From assembly GCA_026692825.1 (NCBI GenBank), contig JAPLOC010000503.1, positions 1-14,532 of the forward strand: a DNA stretch of 14,532 nucleotides, written 5' to 3'. Position numbers and translations under genes: made by a program. The DNA is from Planctomycetota bacterium. GTDB lineage: Bacteria > Planctomycetota > Planctomycetia > Planctomycetales > Planctomycetaceae. Every line of letters begins with the position of its first letter. Positions within the stretch are counted from its first letter, which is position 1. The notes below the pieces were generated by a model. It made no database searches, was not told the origin of the DNA, and saw only the letters and a program-made list of their open reading frames with translations. Below are positions 1 through 6,590 of this stretch, one piece after another.

Positions 1-964
1 CCTGTGTGTAATGATCACTGTTGCAGCCTAGCGCCATCAGCATTCCCTGGCCGATCGCGACCGCGTCGGCTCCGAGAGCCAGCGCTTTCGCCACGTCGGC
101 ACCCGATCGAATTCCTCCCGAGATGATGAGCTGTACCTCGCCCAGCACGTTCATTTCGTCGAGCGCTTCGACCGCCAGCGGAAGCGCCGCCAGCGTGGGA
201 ATGCCGGCGTGTTCGATGAAGACCTGCTGCGTCGCCGCCGTTCCCCCTTGCATTCCATCGATGACAACGACGTCGGCCCCCGCCTTGACGGCGAGCTTCA
301 CATCTTCGCGAACCCGGGTGGCCCCCATCTTCACGTAGATGGGAACCCGCCAGTCGGTCAGCTCGCGCAGTTCGAGAATCTTGATGGTGAGATCGTCGGG
401 ACCGGTCCAGTCGGGATGTCGGCAGGCTGACCGCTGATCAATTCCCTCGGGAAGAGTCCGCATCTTCGCGACCCGCGGGCTGATCTTCTGCCCCAGCAGC
501 ATTCCCCCACCGCCCGGCTTCGCCCCCTGCCCGATCACCATTTCGAGGAGGCACTGGTAGACCAGAGTCTTGGACGACTTCCGCTCTTCGGGGGTCATGC
601 CGCCATCCCCCGTGGTGGTCGATGTCCCCATCGCCGTCGCGGCCCGTCCGAGCGATTCTTTGACGTTCGCCGACAGCGCCCCGAAGCTCATGCCGGCGAT
701 CGTGATCGGAATCTCCAACTCGATCGGCTGCTTGGCATGCCGGGTTCCCAGCACCGTCTTCGTCGCGCATTTTTCGCGATAGCCTTCCAGCGGATAGCGC
801 GACGCCGACGCCGTCAGGAAGAGCAGATCGTCAAACGTGGGGAGTTGCCGTTTCGCCCCGAGACCGCGGATTTCGTACAGCCCATGCTCGGCGGCGTGGT
901 GAATGTATTCGAGCGTCTGCCGACTGAAGCTGAAGCTCTCTTCTTTACGGATCGGCGGAGTCAT
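1..964 (-). CDS. glxD: FMN-binding glutamate synthase-family subunit (GlxD/MgsC type), 3' end outside window
   Basis: This is the synthase subunit of a split glutamate-synthase-like enzyme. It would join glutamine-derived ammonia to a 2-oxo acid or amine acceptor on an FMN/iron-sulfur core in the cytoplasm. The 321 visible residues include the family's GQGAKPGGGGMLLGQK (145-160), YVKMGA (210-215), VVIDGMQGGTAATQ (233-246), and the FMN-phosphate region ISGGIRSGAD...GADAVAIGQ (281-306). ALGCN (311-315) probably begins the iron-sulfur cysteine cluster. The family is usually about 440 residues, so roughly 120 C-terminal residues lie beyond the left edge. The ATG at 964 overlaps the glxC stop as ATGA and has an AAGG seven bases upstream, which fixes the start. 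The run from 210 to 315 resembles GlxD/MgsC more than full-length GltB. Whether the product is glutamate or N-methylglutamate cannot be read from the sequence. Confidence 0.9.
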   Translation of the reverse strand, partial: MTPPIRKEESFSFSRQTLEYIHHAAEHGLYEIRGLGAKRQLPTFDDLLFLTASASRYPLEGYREKCATKTVLGTRHAKQPIELEIPITIAGMSFGALSANVKESLGRAATAMGTSTTTGDGGMTPEERKSSKTLVYQCLLEMVIGQGAKPGGGGMLLGQKISPRVAKMRTLPEGIDQRSACRHPDWTGPDDLTIKILELRELTDWRVPIYVKMGATRVREDVKLAVKAGADVVVIDGMQGGTAATQQVFIEHAGIPTLAALPLAVEALDEMNVLGEVQLIISGGIRSGADVAKALALGADAVAIGQGMLMALGCNSDHYTQ

Positions 965-1656
965 GAATAGGCCTTGTGGTCTGCGCCGGCGTGCCAGTGA
1001 TACAGCGAGCGGGCCGACGCGACCCGTTTGAACGAACCGGGGTCGCGCTCCAACCGAGCGGCTGCGAGCAACCGGGCGATGGTCGCGCGATCGTCGGCGG
1101 TGAGTGGTTCTTCGCGGGCGTCGGCCCCCAGACTGTGGATGGCCCCTCCCACGTAGATGACGGTCTCGTACAGCGAGTCCCCGAGACTCGGGCCGGCGTC
1201 GCCACACACCAGCAGCGTCCCAGCCTGTGCCATGAACGCCGACATGTGACCTACTTCGCCCCCCACCACAATGTCGCACCCCTTCATCGAGATGCCGCAG
1301 CGGGAGGAGGCGTCCCCCTCGATGACCACCAGCCCCCCATGACCCGATGCGCCCGCGCATTCCGACGCACACCCTTTGACCCGCACCTCGCCCGACATGA
1401 TATTCTCGGCGACGCTCCACCCCACATTGCCATGGACGGTGACGCGGGCCTGTTTGTTCATGCCGGCGGTGAAGTATCCCGCGTGGCCGCGAATGTCGAC
1501 GTCCACGGGCGCGTCGCGACCGACCGCGATGTTGTGAACCCCGAACGGATTCAGGATTTCCACCCGGGCCGAGGTTTCGCCCAGGTCGTGGTGCAGGAAC
1601 TGATTGATCTCGCGAACGGTCTGTTTTTCGAGATCGAGCGTGATTACACGGTCCAT
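961..1656 (-). CDS. glxC: GXGXG-motif subunit of glutamate synthase-like enzyme (GlxC/MgsB type)
   Basis: A 231-residue protein equivalent to the C-terminal GXGXG right-handed beta-helix of glutamate synthase, encoded here as a separate gene. In the family this domain is structural and links the amidotransferase and synthase parts. The repeating glycine pattern is clear: IRGHAGYFTAGMN (55-67), VHGNVGWSVAENIMSG (74-89), VKGCASECAGASGHGG (93-108), IEGDASSRCGISMKG (112-126), VGGEVGHMSAFMAQAG (131-146), CGDAGPSLGDSLY (151-163). Its length matches stand-alone GlxC proteins of about 225-230 residues. Its ATG lies 13 bases inside the end of glxB and its stop overlaps the glxD start by 4 bases, so translation of the three genes is probably coupled. 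The last 50 residues (from about 181) are less glycine-rich and probably helical. Confidence 0.92.
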   Translation of the reverse strand: MDRVITLDLEKQTVREINQFLHHDLGETSARVEILNPFGVHNIAVGRDAPVDVDIRGHAGYFTAGMNKQARVTVHGNVGWSVAENIMSGEVRVKGCASECAGASGHGGLVVIEGDASSRCGISMKGCDIVVGGEVGHMSAFMAQAGTLLVCGDAGPSLGDSLYETVIYVGGAIHSLGADAREEPLTADDRATIARLLAAARLERDPGSFKRVASARSLYHWHAGADHKAYS

Positions 1657-2540
1657 GAGTAGATCTGTTCGGGGACCGGTTCGAAAATGTTCGCCTGCCT
1701 GGCGTTGGGCAGGTGGGCCAGCGCCCGATATTCCGAAGAGATCGCCACGTAGTCGTCGGTTTCGGCCACGACCGCCGGCTTGCAGGCGAACGGGTCGCGG
1801 ACCAGCACCAGCTTGTTGGCCGTCGCCATCAGCAGCGTGAAGAACCCGTCGAGTTCCTCGAAACCCTGACGCAACGCCTCTTCCAGCGTGTTCCCCTCAC
1901 GCATCCGCCACTCCAAAAATCGGCAGGCGGCTTCCGTGTCGTTGTCGGTTTCGAAGCGGATCCCCTTCTTTTCCAGCTTTCGGCGGATGCTGTACGGATT
2001 CGACAGCGAGCCGTTGTGGACCAGACAGAAATCCTCCCCGGCGGTGAAGGGGTGCGCGTGGGCGGGAGAGACCGCCGACTCGGTCGCCATGCGGGTGTGC
2101 CCCACGCTGTGCGTCCCGGTCAGCTTCGTGAAACCATACGAGTCGGAAATGTCTTTGGGATGCCCTTCATCCTTGAACATGGAAATCGAACGTCCCGCCG
2201 ACAGCAGGTGCAGTTCCGGTTCGTGCGATTCGAAGTGCCGACGAAACGTCGCGGCGTCGACGCCGGCGGTGAACAGGGCGTGGCGTTCGCGGGCGATCAG
2301 ATTGATTTCGCCGCCAAAATGAGCCATCAACCGTCCCCGCAAGTCGCTCCAGTTGTAGTCCGACCGGGGGACGAACAGACTGTAACGACGCAGCAGCCCG
2401 GGAGTGGGAGATTCGAACACCGCCAGACCGGCGGAATCGGGACCGCGATCCCCCATGCAGGTGAGCATCGGGACGACGAACTCTCCCAGATTCGCCCGCA
2501 ATTCGGGCGTCTTGGCGAGAAAACCGACGATTCCGCACAT
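1644..2540 (-). CDS. glxB: Class II glutamine amidotransferase subunit (GlxB/MgsA type)
   Basis: A 298-residue glutaminase subunit that would hydrolyse glutamine and pass ammonia to the partner synthase. The protein starts MCGIVGF, so Cys2 becomes the N-terminal nucleophile once Met is removed; this fixes the start at 2540. A longer open frame upstream (to 2693) would bury that cysteine and is rejected. Other Ntn-amidotransferase landmarks are GDRGPDSAGL (30-39), GHTRMATES, LVHNGSLSN and the NDTE acidic loop. The length and the following glxC and glxD match the three-subunit GlxBCD/MgsABC arrangement. PurF and GlmS are excluded because no phosphoribosyltransferase or sugar-isomerase domain follows. 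No clear Shine-Dalgarno precedes the gene. It is the first gene of the operon, and its promoter must lie in 2541-2952. Confidence 0.92.
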   Translation of the reverse strand: MCGIVGFLAKTPELRANLGEFVVPMLTCMGDRGPDSAGLAVFESPTPGLLRRYSLFVPRSDYNWSDLRGRLMAHFGGEINLIARERHALFTAGVDAATFRRHFESHEPELHLLSAGRSISMFKDEGHPKDISDSYGFTKLTGTHSVGHTRMATESAVSPAHAHPFTAGEDFCLVHNGSLSNPYSIRRKLEKKGIRFETDNDTEAACRFLEWRMREGNTLEEALRQGFEELDGFFTLLMATANKLVLVRDPFACKPAVVAETDDYVAISSEYRALAHLPNARQANIFEPVPEQIYSWTV

Positions 2541-2655
2541 CGGGAGTGACCGGAGACGAGGGGGGAAACGGGGGTGGGGTCGGCGAGTGCGGATGCAGTG
2601 TAGAACACGCGGCAAGAGGTTTCCATGGAGTGACGAGTCTGACTTCGTCTGAAGG

Positions 2656-2676
2656 GCGAAGCCGCCATGGCTTCGC
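2656..2676. repeat. Perfect 8-bp palindrome (hairpin), intergenic
   Basis: The arms gcgaagcc and ggcttcgc are exact reverse complements around the five bases gccat. It lies between divergent genes, so it is unlikely to be a simple terminator. It may be one copy of a dispersed intergenic palindrome or a regulatory site. Only one copy is in this window, so repeat status is inferred. Confidence 0.45.
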
Positions 2677-2722
2677 AATTCAATCAAACGCATCCCGGTC
2701 TGTGATTGCCGCCCCCGGCGAA

Positions 2723-2743
2723 CCGGCCAGCGTAAGCTGCCGG
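2723..2743. repeat. Hairpin with GTAA tetraloop and one-base bulge, intergenic
   Basis: The left arm ccggccagc pairs with gctgccgg across the loop gtaa, giving eight pairs with one bulged C. GTAA is a GNRA-type tetraloop if transcribed on the plus strand. It lies 47 bases from the palindrome at 2656-2676. From memory it resembles short GC-rich palindromes scattered between genes in planctomycete genomes; I cannot test that here. Confidence 0.4.
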
Positions 2744-2952
2744 GTGATTCGGGATTCTCACGGGACCGCTTTTCCAGTCGTTCAACCGTATGTTAGCATT
2801 CCACCAATGCCACTCCCTTTCCCATTCCGCCGCTCACTTGCTTCACCTCACTGCGGGTTCCCCTTGCCGGAATCAACCGCCCAGTTTCGTTGCCGGACGG
2901 CCGACTTTCGGTGCATGTCACCTTGTTGCTTTAGCAAACGGACACAGAGCCG

Positions 2953-4140
2953 ATGAAACTCGAATCGATCCGATTGAAGAATTTCAAGGCATTCAAAGAC
3001 GCGGAGCTGCGCGATATTCCGCGGATGTGTGTGTTGGTGGGGGCAAACGGCACCGGCAAGTCGACGCTCTTCAGTGTCTTTGGATTCTTGAAAGACGCGC
3101 TGACGGAAGATGTGCATGTCGCTTTGACACGCCTTGGTGGCGGTCGCGGGTTTCAGGAAGCACGGAGTCGCAATACGACCGGCCCCATCGAATTCGAATT
3201 GAAGTTCAGAGAGGAGGAGAGTTCACCACTGATCACCTATTACCTGGCGATCAACGAAGAGGAAGGCGTGCCGATCGTAGAACGTGAAATTCTGAAGTAC
3301 CGGCGGGGAAGCAAGGGGCAACCCTGGCACTTTCTCGATTTCACCCGGGGGCAGGGACAGGCGGTCACCAACGAACCCGACAATGTGCTGGATGAACAGC
3401 AGCTTCAATACGAAGAACAGGTACTTAAGTCCGCAGATACTCTGGCGGTCAAAGGGCTGGCACAATTCAAGAAGTTCCCCGCCGCCATGGCACTGGGGGA
3501 GTTGATTACGAACTGGCATGTTTCCGATTTTCATATTCAACGCGCCCGGCCGGAACAGGAAGCGGGGCATGCTGAGCATCTTTCCACTCATGGGGAAAAC
3601 CTGGCGCTCGTGACCGAGTTCCTCTACAAACGCCATCCCGAGACATTCGGTCGGATTATCAACCAGCTCGCGAAACGGGTTCCAGGTATATCACGCGTCG
3701 AAGCCAAGACGACGGAGGAAGGCCGGGTCCTGTTGCGGTTTCAGGACGGTTCGTTTCAGGATCCGTTTCTGGCCCGCCACGTATCCGACGGAACCATCAA
3801 GATGTTCGCGTATCTGGTACTGCTGTACGACCCGAGACCCCATCCACTGCTCTGTGTGGAAGAACCAGAGAATCAGTTGTATCCAAGATTCCTGTCGGAA
3901 TTGGCTGAGGAATTCCGGGACTACTCGCGCAGGGGAGGGCAGGTGTTTATCTCCACGCATTCTCCAGATTTTCTCAACGCGTGTAAACTGAACGAAGTCT
4001 TCTGGCTGGTAAAGGAAGAGGGATACACCAGTGTCCATCGCGCTTCCGACGACCAGCAGGTGAGCGCATACATGAATGACGGTGATCAAATGGGATATCT
4101 CTGGAAACAGGGGTTCTTTTGTGGAGTCGACCCTCAATGA
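2953..4140 (+). CDS. AAA/ABC-type ATPase (AAA_21-like) partnered with DUF4276 protein; candidate defence ATPase
   Basis: A 395-residue RecF/SMC-like ATPase. Walker A is GANGTGKST (30-38), preceded by the typical N-terminus MKLESIRLKNFKAF. A signature-like VSDGTIKMFAYL lies at 277-288, Walker B is PLLCVEEPE (298-306, with E303/E304), and the H-loop is STHSPDF (334-340, His336). The insert between Walker A and the signature, about 60-250, is charged and not a recognised domain. The C-terminus GDQMGYLWKQGFFCG resembles ATPases found next to DUF4276 genes. The start is ATG 2953; a Shine-Dalgarno is at best weak (GAG). The stop overlaps the next gene as ATGA, implying a fixed pair. Hand counts of 60-base lines in the gene gave about 50-52% GC against 57-65% in neighbouring genes, suggesting transfer. 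A role in nucleic-acid sensing or phage defence is inferred, not shown. Confidence 0.9.
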   Translation: MKLESIRLKNFKAFKDAELRDIPRMCVLVGANGTGKSTLFSVFGFLKDALTEDVHVALTRLGGGRGFQEARSRNTTGPIEFELKFREEESSPLITYYLAINEEEGVPIVEREILKYRRGSKGQPWHFLDFTRGQGQAVTNEPDNVLDEQQLQYEEQVLKSADTLAVKGLAQFKKFPAAMALGELITNWHVSDFHIQRARPEQEAGHAEHLSTHGENLALVTEFLYKRHPETFGRIINQLAKRVPGISRVEAKTTEEGRVLLRFQDGSFQDPFLARHVSDGTIKMFAYLVLLYDPRPHPLLCVEEPENQLYPRFLSELAEEFRDYSRRGGQVFISTHSPDFLNACKLNEVFWLVKEEGYTSVHRASDDQQVSAYMNDGDQMGYLWKQGFFCGVDPQ

Positions 4141-4712
4141 GCGAAATCGTGTTTCTCCTCGAAGAATACTCAGCCCAAGCCATGCTGGAAGGTCTCCTGC
4201 CGCGACTGTTGCCACCGCAGTTCACCGTTCGATATATCGTCTTCGAGGGCAAGCAAGACCTGTTGACACAACTTGTCCGGAGATTGAGGGGATATCAGGG
4301 CACAAACGTTCATTTTGTCATTCTCCGCGACAAGGACGCCGCTGATTGCAAAAAAGTAAAGCAAGAATTGCGGAAGAAATGTGTGCAGGCTGGTAAACCG
4401 AATGCTCTGGTTCGAATCGCGTGCCACGAACTTGACGGCTGGTATCTCGCGGACCTGTCCGCAGTGAGTTCGGGATTAGAGATCGGTGGTCTTGCGAAAG
4501 AGCAGAATCGATCCAAGTTCCGCGTTCCAGACGATCTTGCGAATGCGGCCGAAGAACTCGGGAAACTCACCAAGGGAGTTTATCAAAAGATCGCTGGTTC
4601 GCGCGCGATCGGTCCCCTGCTCGATCTGGATAACTCTCGATCGCGCAGCTTCTCAGTCTTTGTGGCTGGAATCAGACGACTCATTTCCGATGAGAAAAGT
4701 CCGCCACGTTGA
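4137..4712 (+). CDS. DUF4276 family protein with Toprim-like acidic motifs; partner of upstream ATPase
   Basis: A 191-residue protein I recognise as DUF4276. The N-terminal strand-plus-acid motif IVFLLEEYSAQAMLEGLL (4-21) with E9/E10, followed by VHFVILRDKDAADC (58-71) with D65, D67 and D70, has the Glu then Asp-x-Asp order of Toprim nuclease/topoisomerase domains. Further conserved blocks are VRIACHELDGWYLADL (92-107), the YQKIAGSRAIGP region (149-160) and SFSVFVAGIRRL (171-182). ATG 4137 is chosen because it overlaps the ATPase stop as ATGA and has GGAG ten bases upstream; the alternative at 4119 is a TTG. One 60-base line counted only 45% GC. By analogy with PARIS (AriA ATPase + AriB Toprim) and OLD/Gabija, this would be the metal-dependent effector released or activated by the ATPase. 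That role is inference; the domain assignment is firmer. Confidence 0.88.
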   Translation: MSEIVFLLEEYSAQAMLEGLLPRLLPPQFTVRYIVFEGKQDLLTQLVRRLRGYQGTNVHFVILRDKDAADCKKVKQELRKKCVQAGKPNALVRIACHELDGWYLADLSAVSSGLEIGGLAKEQNRSKFRVPDDLANAAEELGKLTKGVYQKIAGSRAIGPLLDLDNSRSRSFSVFVAGIRRLISDEKSPPR

Positions 4713-4824
4713 CTTCGAACTTTCGGATTGGCCGGTGTCAAAGAGAGCGGTGTCGGCGGTCAACAGGAGGTCTTCGATCGACTGTTCAAGACGTGGACTG
4801 TTGTTTTCCTCCCCAGTTACTGCA

Positions 4825-5496
4825 TTATTCCATCTCCGGAGTCGACCCCAGGACGACGTTAAACTTCGCCGCCAGTTCGCCAATTTTCGAATCGGGGATC
4901 GCCTGAAAGTCAGCCATCAGAGCGGCGCGGTCTTTCAGATCGCGAACCCCCTTGAGAACTCCGTCGCCGTCGTTTCCGGGATGACCTTGAATGTAGAGTT
5001 GCGTGGTGAACTTTTCTCGCCCTTTGATCTTGACCGCGACGTGAATGTGCGGCGTGCGACCGGGGTATGGAACAGGCTTGATCGTGCGGAAGTAGTATTC
5101 ACCCGCTCGGTTCGTCAAAAATCGGCCGAATCCCTGAAAATTGGAGTCCCGCTTTTCGGCGTTCCCACTCTTGGTGTGCAGATAGGCACCATGGGCGTCA
5201 CATTGCCAGATCTCAATCACCGCGCCACGAACCGGGTCACCCATCGCGTCGAGTACCTTGCCCGAAAGGTGGGTGATCTCTCCCACTCCAGGAGTGATTT
5301 TCTCGTTAATGATCAACAGATCATTGTCCGTGTCGAGCGGGAGATGATCCGGGTAGAACGGCCCCTCTGTCTGGGTGGGGGTTTTCGTCAATTCCTCAGC
5401 GAACAGACCGGGAACGACAAACAGATTCAAGGCGGCTGCCGCCGACGTGGTTTGCAGAAAACGACGTCGGTTGGACGGGAGACTGGGAAGCGACAT
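4825..5496 (-). CDS. Tat-exported intradiol ring-cleavage dioxygenase (protocatechuate 3,4-dioxygenase-like)
   Basis: A 223-residue Fe(III) dioxygenase that would open catechol-type rings between the two hydroxyls. In this numbering the expected ligands are visible: Tyr105 in WQCDAHGAYLH, Tyr144 in PVPYPGR, and His150 and His152 in TPHIH, with the conserved Arg147. TEGPFYP (43-49) is the usual N-terminal motif of the fold. The start at 5496 places NRRRFLQ (9-15) and a hydrophobic alanine-rich segment at the N-terminus, a twin-arginine signal, so the folded iron enzyme is probably exported. A longer frame upstream to 5577 lacks this logic. It is a single-domain protein with no partner subunit and no muconate-pathway genes nearby, so the substrate is unknown. 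It ends convergently with the DUF4276 gene, 112 bases apart. Confidence 0.9.
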   Translation of the reverse strand: MSLPSLPSNRRRFLQTTSAAAALNLFVVPGLFAEELTKTPTQTEGPFYPDHLPLDTDNDLLIINEKITPGVGEITHLSGKVLDAMGDPVRGAVIEIWQCDAHGAYLHTKSGNAEKRDSNFQGFGRFLTNRAGEYYFRTIKPVPYPGRTPHIHVAVKIKGREKFTTQLYIQGHPGNDGDGVLKGVRDLKDRAALMADFQAIPDSKIGELAAKFNVVLGSTPEME

Positions 5497-5807
5497 CGGC
5501 GACTCACTTGTTGAGATGGCAGTGGCAACTGAAATTCCAGTCGTTCCATCATGACGGAAACCGCCGACGAATTCCACAAGTTCTCGCCGATTCGGCGAAT
5601 CGGAATTGTGTGAACCAAAACGGTCATGATCTTGGACAGGTTCTAATCGTGTTGTGGGTCAGCCGGGTTGCACTTGCCCTGTTTCTCGGAAATTCGTAGC
5701 TTTCGGCGCGATGCGCGGAGGATTCCGTGCGGTCAGTCCGCCCGACTCCGAGGCGGTCGCAATGCCAGCGACCGGATGAAGGATCGAACTCGTTTCAAAG
5801 GATGTGA
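5497..5807. other. Divergent intergenic region between dioxygenase and PEP-CTERM gene
   Basis: This 311-base region must carry promoters for both flanking genes. The only structured element I see is a pair of overlapping palindromes at 5585-5603. AAAGGA at 5797-5802 is the Shine-Dalgarno of the PEP-CTERM gene. No gene is supported here. Confidence 0.55.
5585..5603. promoter_or_regulatory. Overlapping palindromes, possible operator
   Basis: The string cgccgattcggcgaatcgg contains ccgattcg-g-cgaatcgg, a perfect 8-bp inverted repeat with a one-base centre. It also overlaps tcgccga-t-tcggcga, a perfect 7-bp inverted repeat starting one base earlier (5584). It sits about 90 bases upstream of the dioxygenase start. 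One-base centres cannot form stable RNA hairpins, so a dimeric regulator site is more plausible than a terminator. No regulator gene is adjacent. Confidence 0.3.
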
Positions 5808-6590
5808 ATGATGCGTCGTTGTGTTTGGATTTTGACGTGCTGTGTCGCCGCCTGGAGCGGAATGTTCTCGAGGTCGGCCACTGCGGGGACAGTCTACAGT
5901 GCCCACAGCGAAGTCAATCTCATGCTGACCGCGATTCTTGATGGGAATTCGGTCCCCGTCGTCGGCCTGCCCGCCGGACTTGATCTGGAGATGTTCGCAA
6001 TTGTCGGAGATTTCGCGGCTTCGTCGGGGACCGGTTTCGCGACCGCATCCGCCGATGGGTTGCTCAATGGTGTCACTCCCGTAACAGGGTTGTATTCCGG
6101 AAGTTTCGATCTCGGGGATTCGCTGTTCCAGTCGCTTTCAGCGGACGGTGGAACTGTCTCGCCAGCGGATTTCGCTGCGAGTGTCGGGTTCTTCGTCACT
6201 GGGATTGCCGGTACAAACTCCACCCTGGAAACTTACACCCTGCGATTTCAACTGTCGTACGCCTACCAGATCTCGTCCACAGTTGACGACCCTATGACGG
6301 AATTCGCCTACGCCCAAGAACTGATTTTCGCCATCGACGGATTCGGGAACGATTTACTGCAGGTTTACGACCTTGTGGACTTCACCAATTCCAGCAGTGA
6401 TTCGGGCGTCGTGACATTCGACCTGGTCATCGATCCTTCGTCGTCAAATGGCTTTGGGTTGTACCATTTGTCGGGCGGAGATCCTCCCCCAGCCCCGGAA
6501 CCGACAACCCTTGTGTTGGCGGCTTGCGGTGGCCTGGGATTGGCGTTCCGGAATTGGAAGAAGCAGACGCAACGTCGCTGTGTCAAATAG
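5808..6590 (+). CDS. PEP-CTERM sorting domain-containing secreted protein
   Basis: A 260-residue exported protein. An N-terminal signal (basic MMRR, hydrophobic 5-17, likely cleavage near ATAG at 24-27) is followed by a Ser/Thr/Gly-rich, mostly beta-type body without a recognised catalytic motif. The C-terminus is a textbook PEP-CTERM: PAPEPTT (228-234), a hydrophobic helix LVLAACGGLGLAF (235-247) and a basic tail (RNWKKQTQRR, 248-257). In other bacteria this tail directs removal by an exosortase and attachment to exopolysaccharide or the surface. The start is ATG 5808 or ATG 5811; AAAGGA at 5797-5802 fits 5811 slightly better. The body function is not recognised. No exosortase gene is in the window. 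Confidence 0.9.
   Translation: MMRRCVWILTCCVAAWSGMFSRSATAGTVYSAHSEVNLMLTAILDGNSVPVVGLPAGLDLEMFAIVGDFAASSGTGFATASADGLLNGVTPVTGLYSGSFDLGDSLFQSLSADGGTVSPADFAASVGFFVTGIAGTNSTLETYTLRFQLSYAYQISSTVDDPMTEFAYAQELIFAIDGFGNDLLQVYDLVDFTNSSSDSGVVTFDLVIDPSSSNGFGLYHLSGGDPPPAPEPTTLVLAACGGLGLAFRNWKKQTQRRCVK

Larger units (their letters stand above)
2541..2952. other. Divergent intergenic region between the glx operon and the ATPase gene
   Basis: This 412-base stretch separates the minus-strand glx operon from the plus-strand ATPase gene and should hold both promoters, but I cannot identify convincing -35/-10 pairs. It contains two palindromes (2656-2676 and 2723-2743) and a G-rich tract at 2560-2579 just upstream of glxB. 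A 136-codon frame crosses the region on the plus strand; it has no recognisable domain, runs through both palindromes and ends inside the ATPase start, so it is not called a gene. Confidence 0.6.

Noticed and set aside
976..1662. 228-codon plus-strand open frame opposite glxC
   Set aside because: Antisense to a well-supported GXGXG gene; its extent mirrors that gene because of GC-rich codon use.
1713..2549. 278-codon plus-strand open frame opposite glxB
   Set aside because: Antisense shadow of a clear amidotransferase gene; the translation is Arg/Gln/Val-rich without a recognisable motif.
2560..2579. G-rich tract resembling a G-quadruplex
   Set aside because: Only three G-runs of four or more are present, so a standard four-run quadruplex is not supported.
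2546..2956. 136-codon plus-strand frame in the glx/ATPase intergenic region
   Set aside because: Runs through two palindromes, lacks any domain, and ends within the first codons of the ATPase gene.
4713..4824. Possible terminator between the convergent DUF4276 and dioxygenase genes
   Set aside because: Only a weak five-pair stem (gtctt/aagac) with a 13-base loop is visible and no T-run follows; not enough to call.
4486..5514. 342-codon plus-strand frame overlapping the DUF4276 end and the dioxygenase
   Set aside because: Antisense to the dioxygenase, which has all catalytic residues; the frame has no domain and crosses the convergent gene ends.
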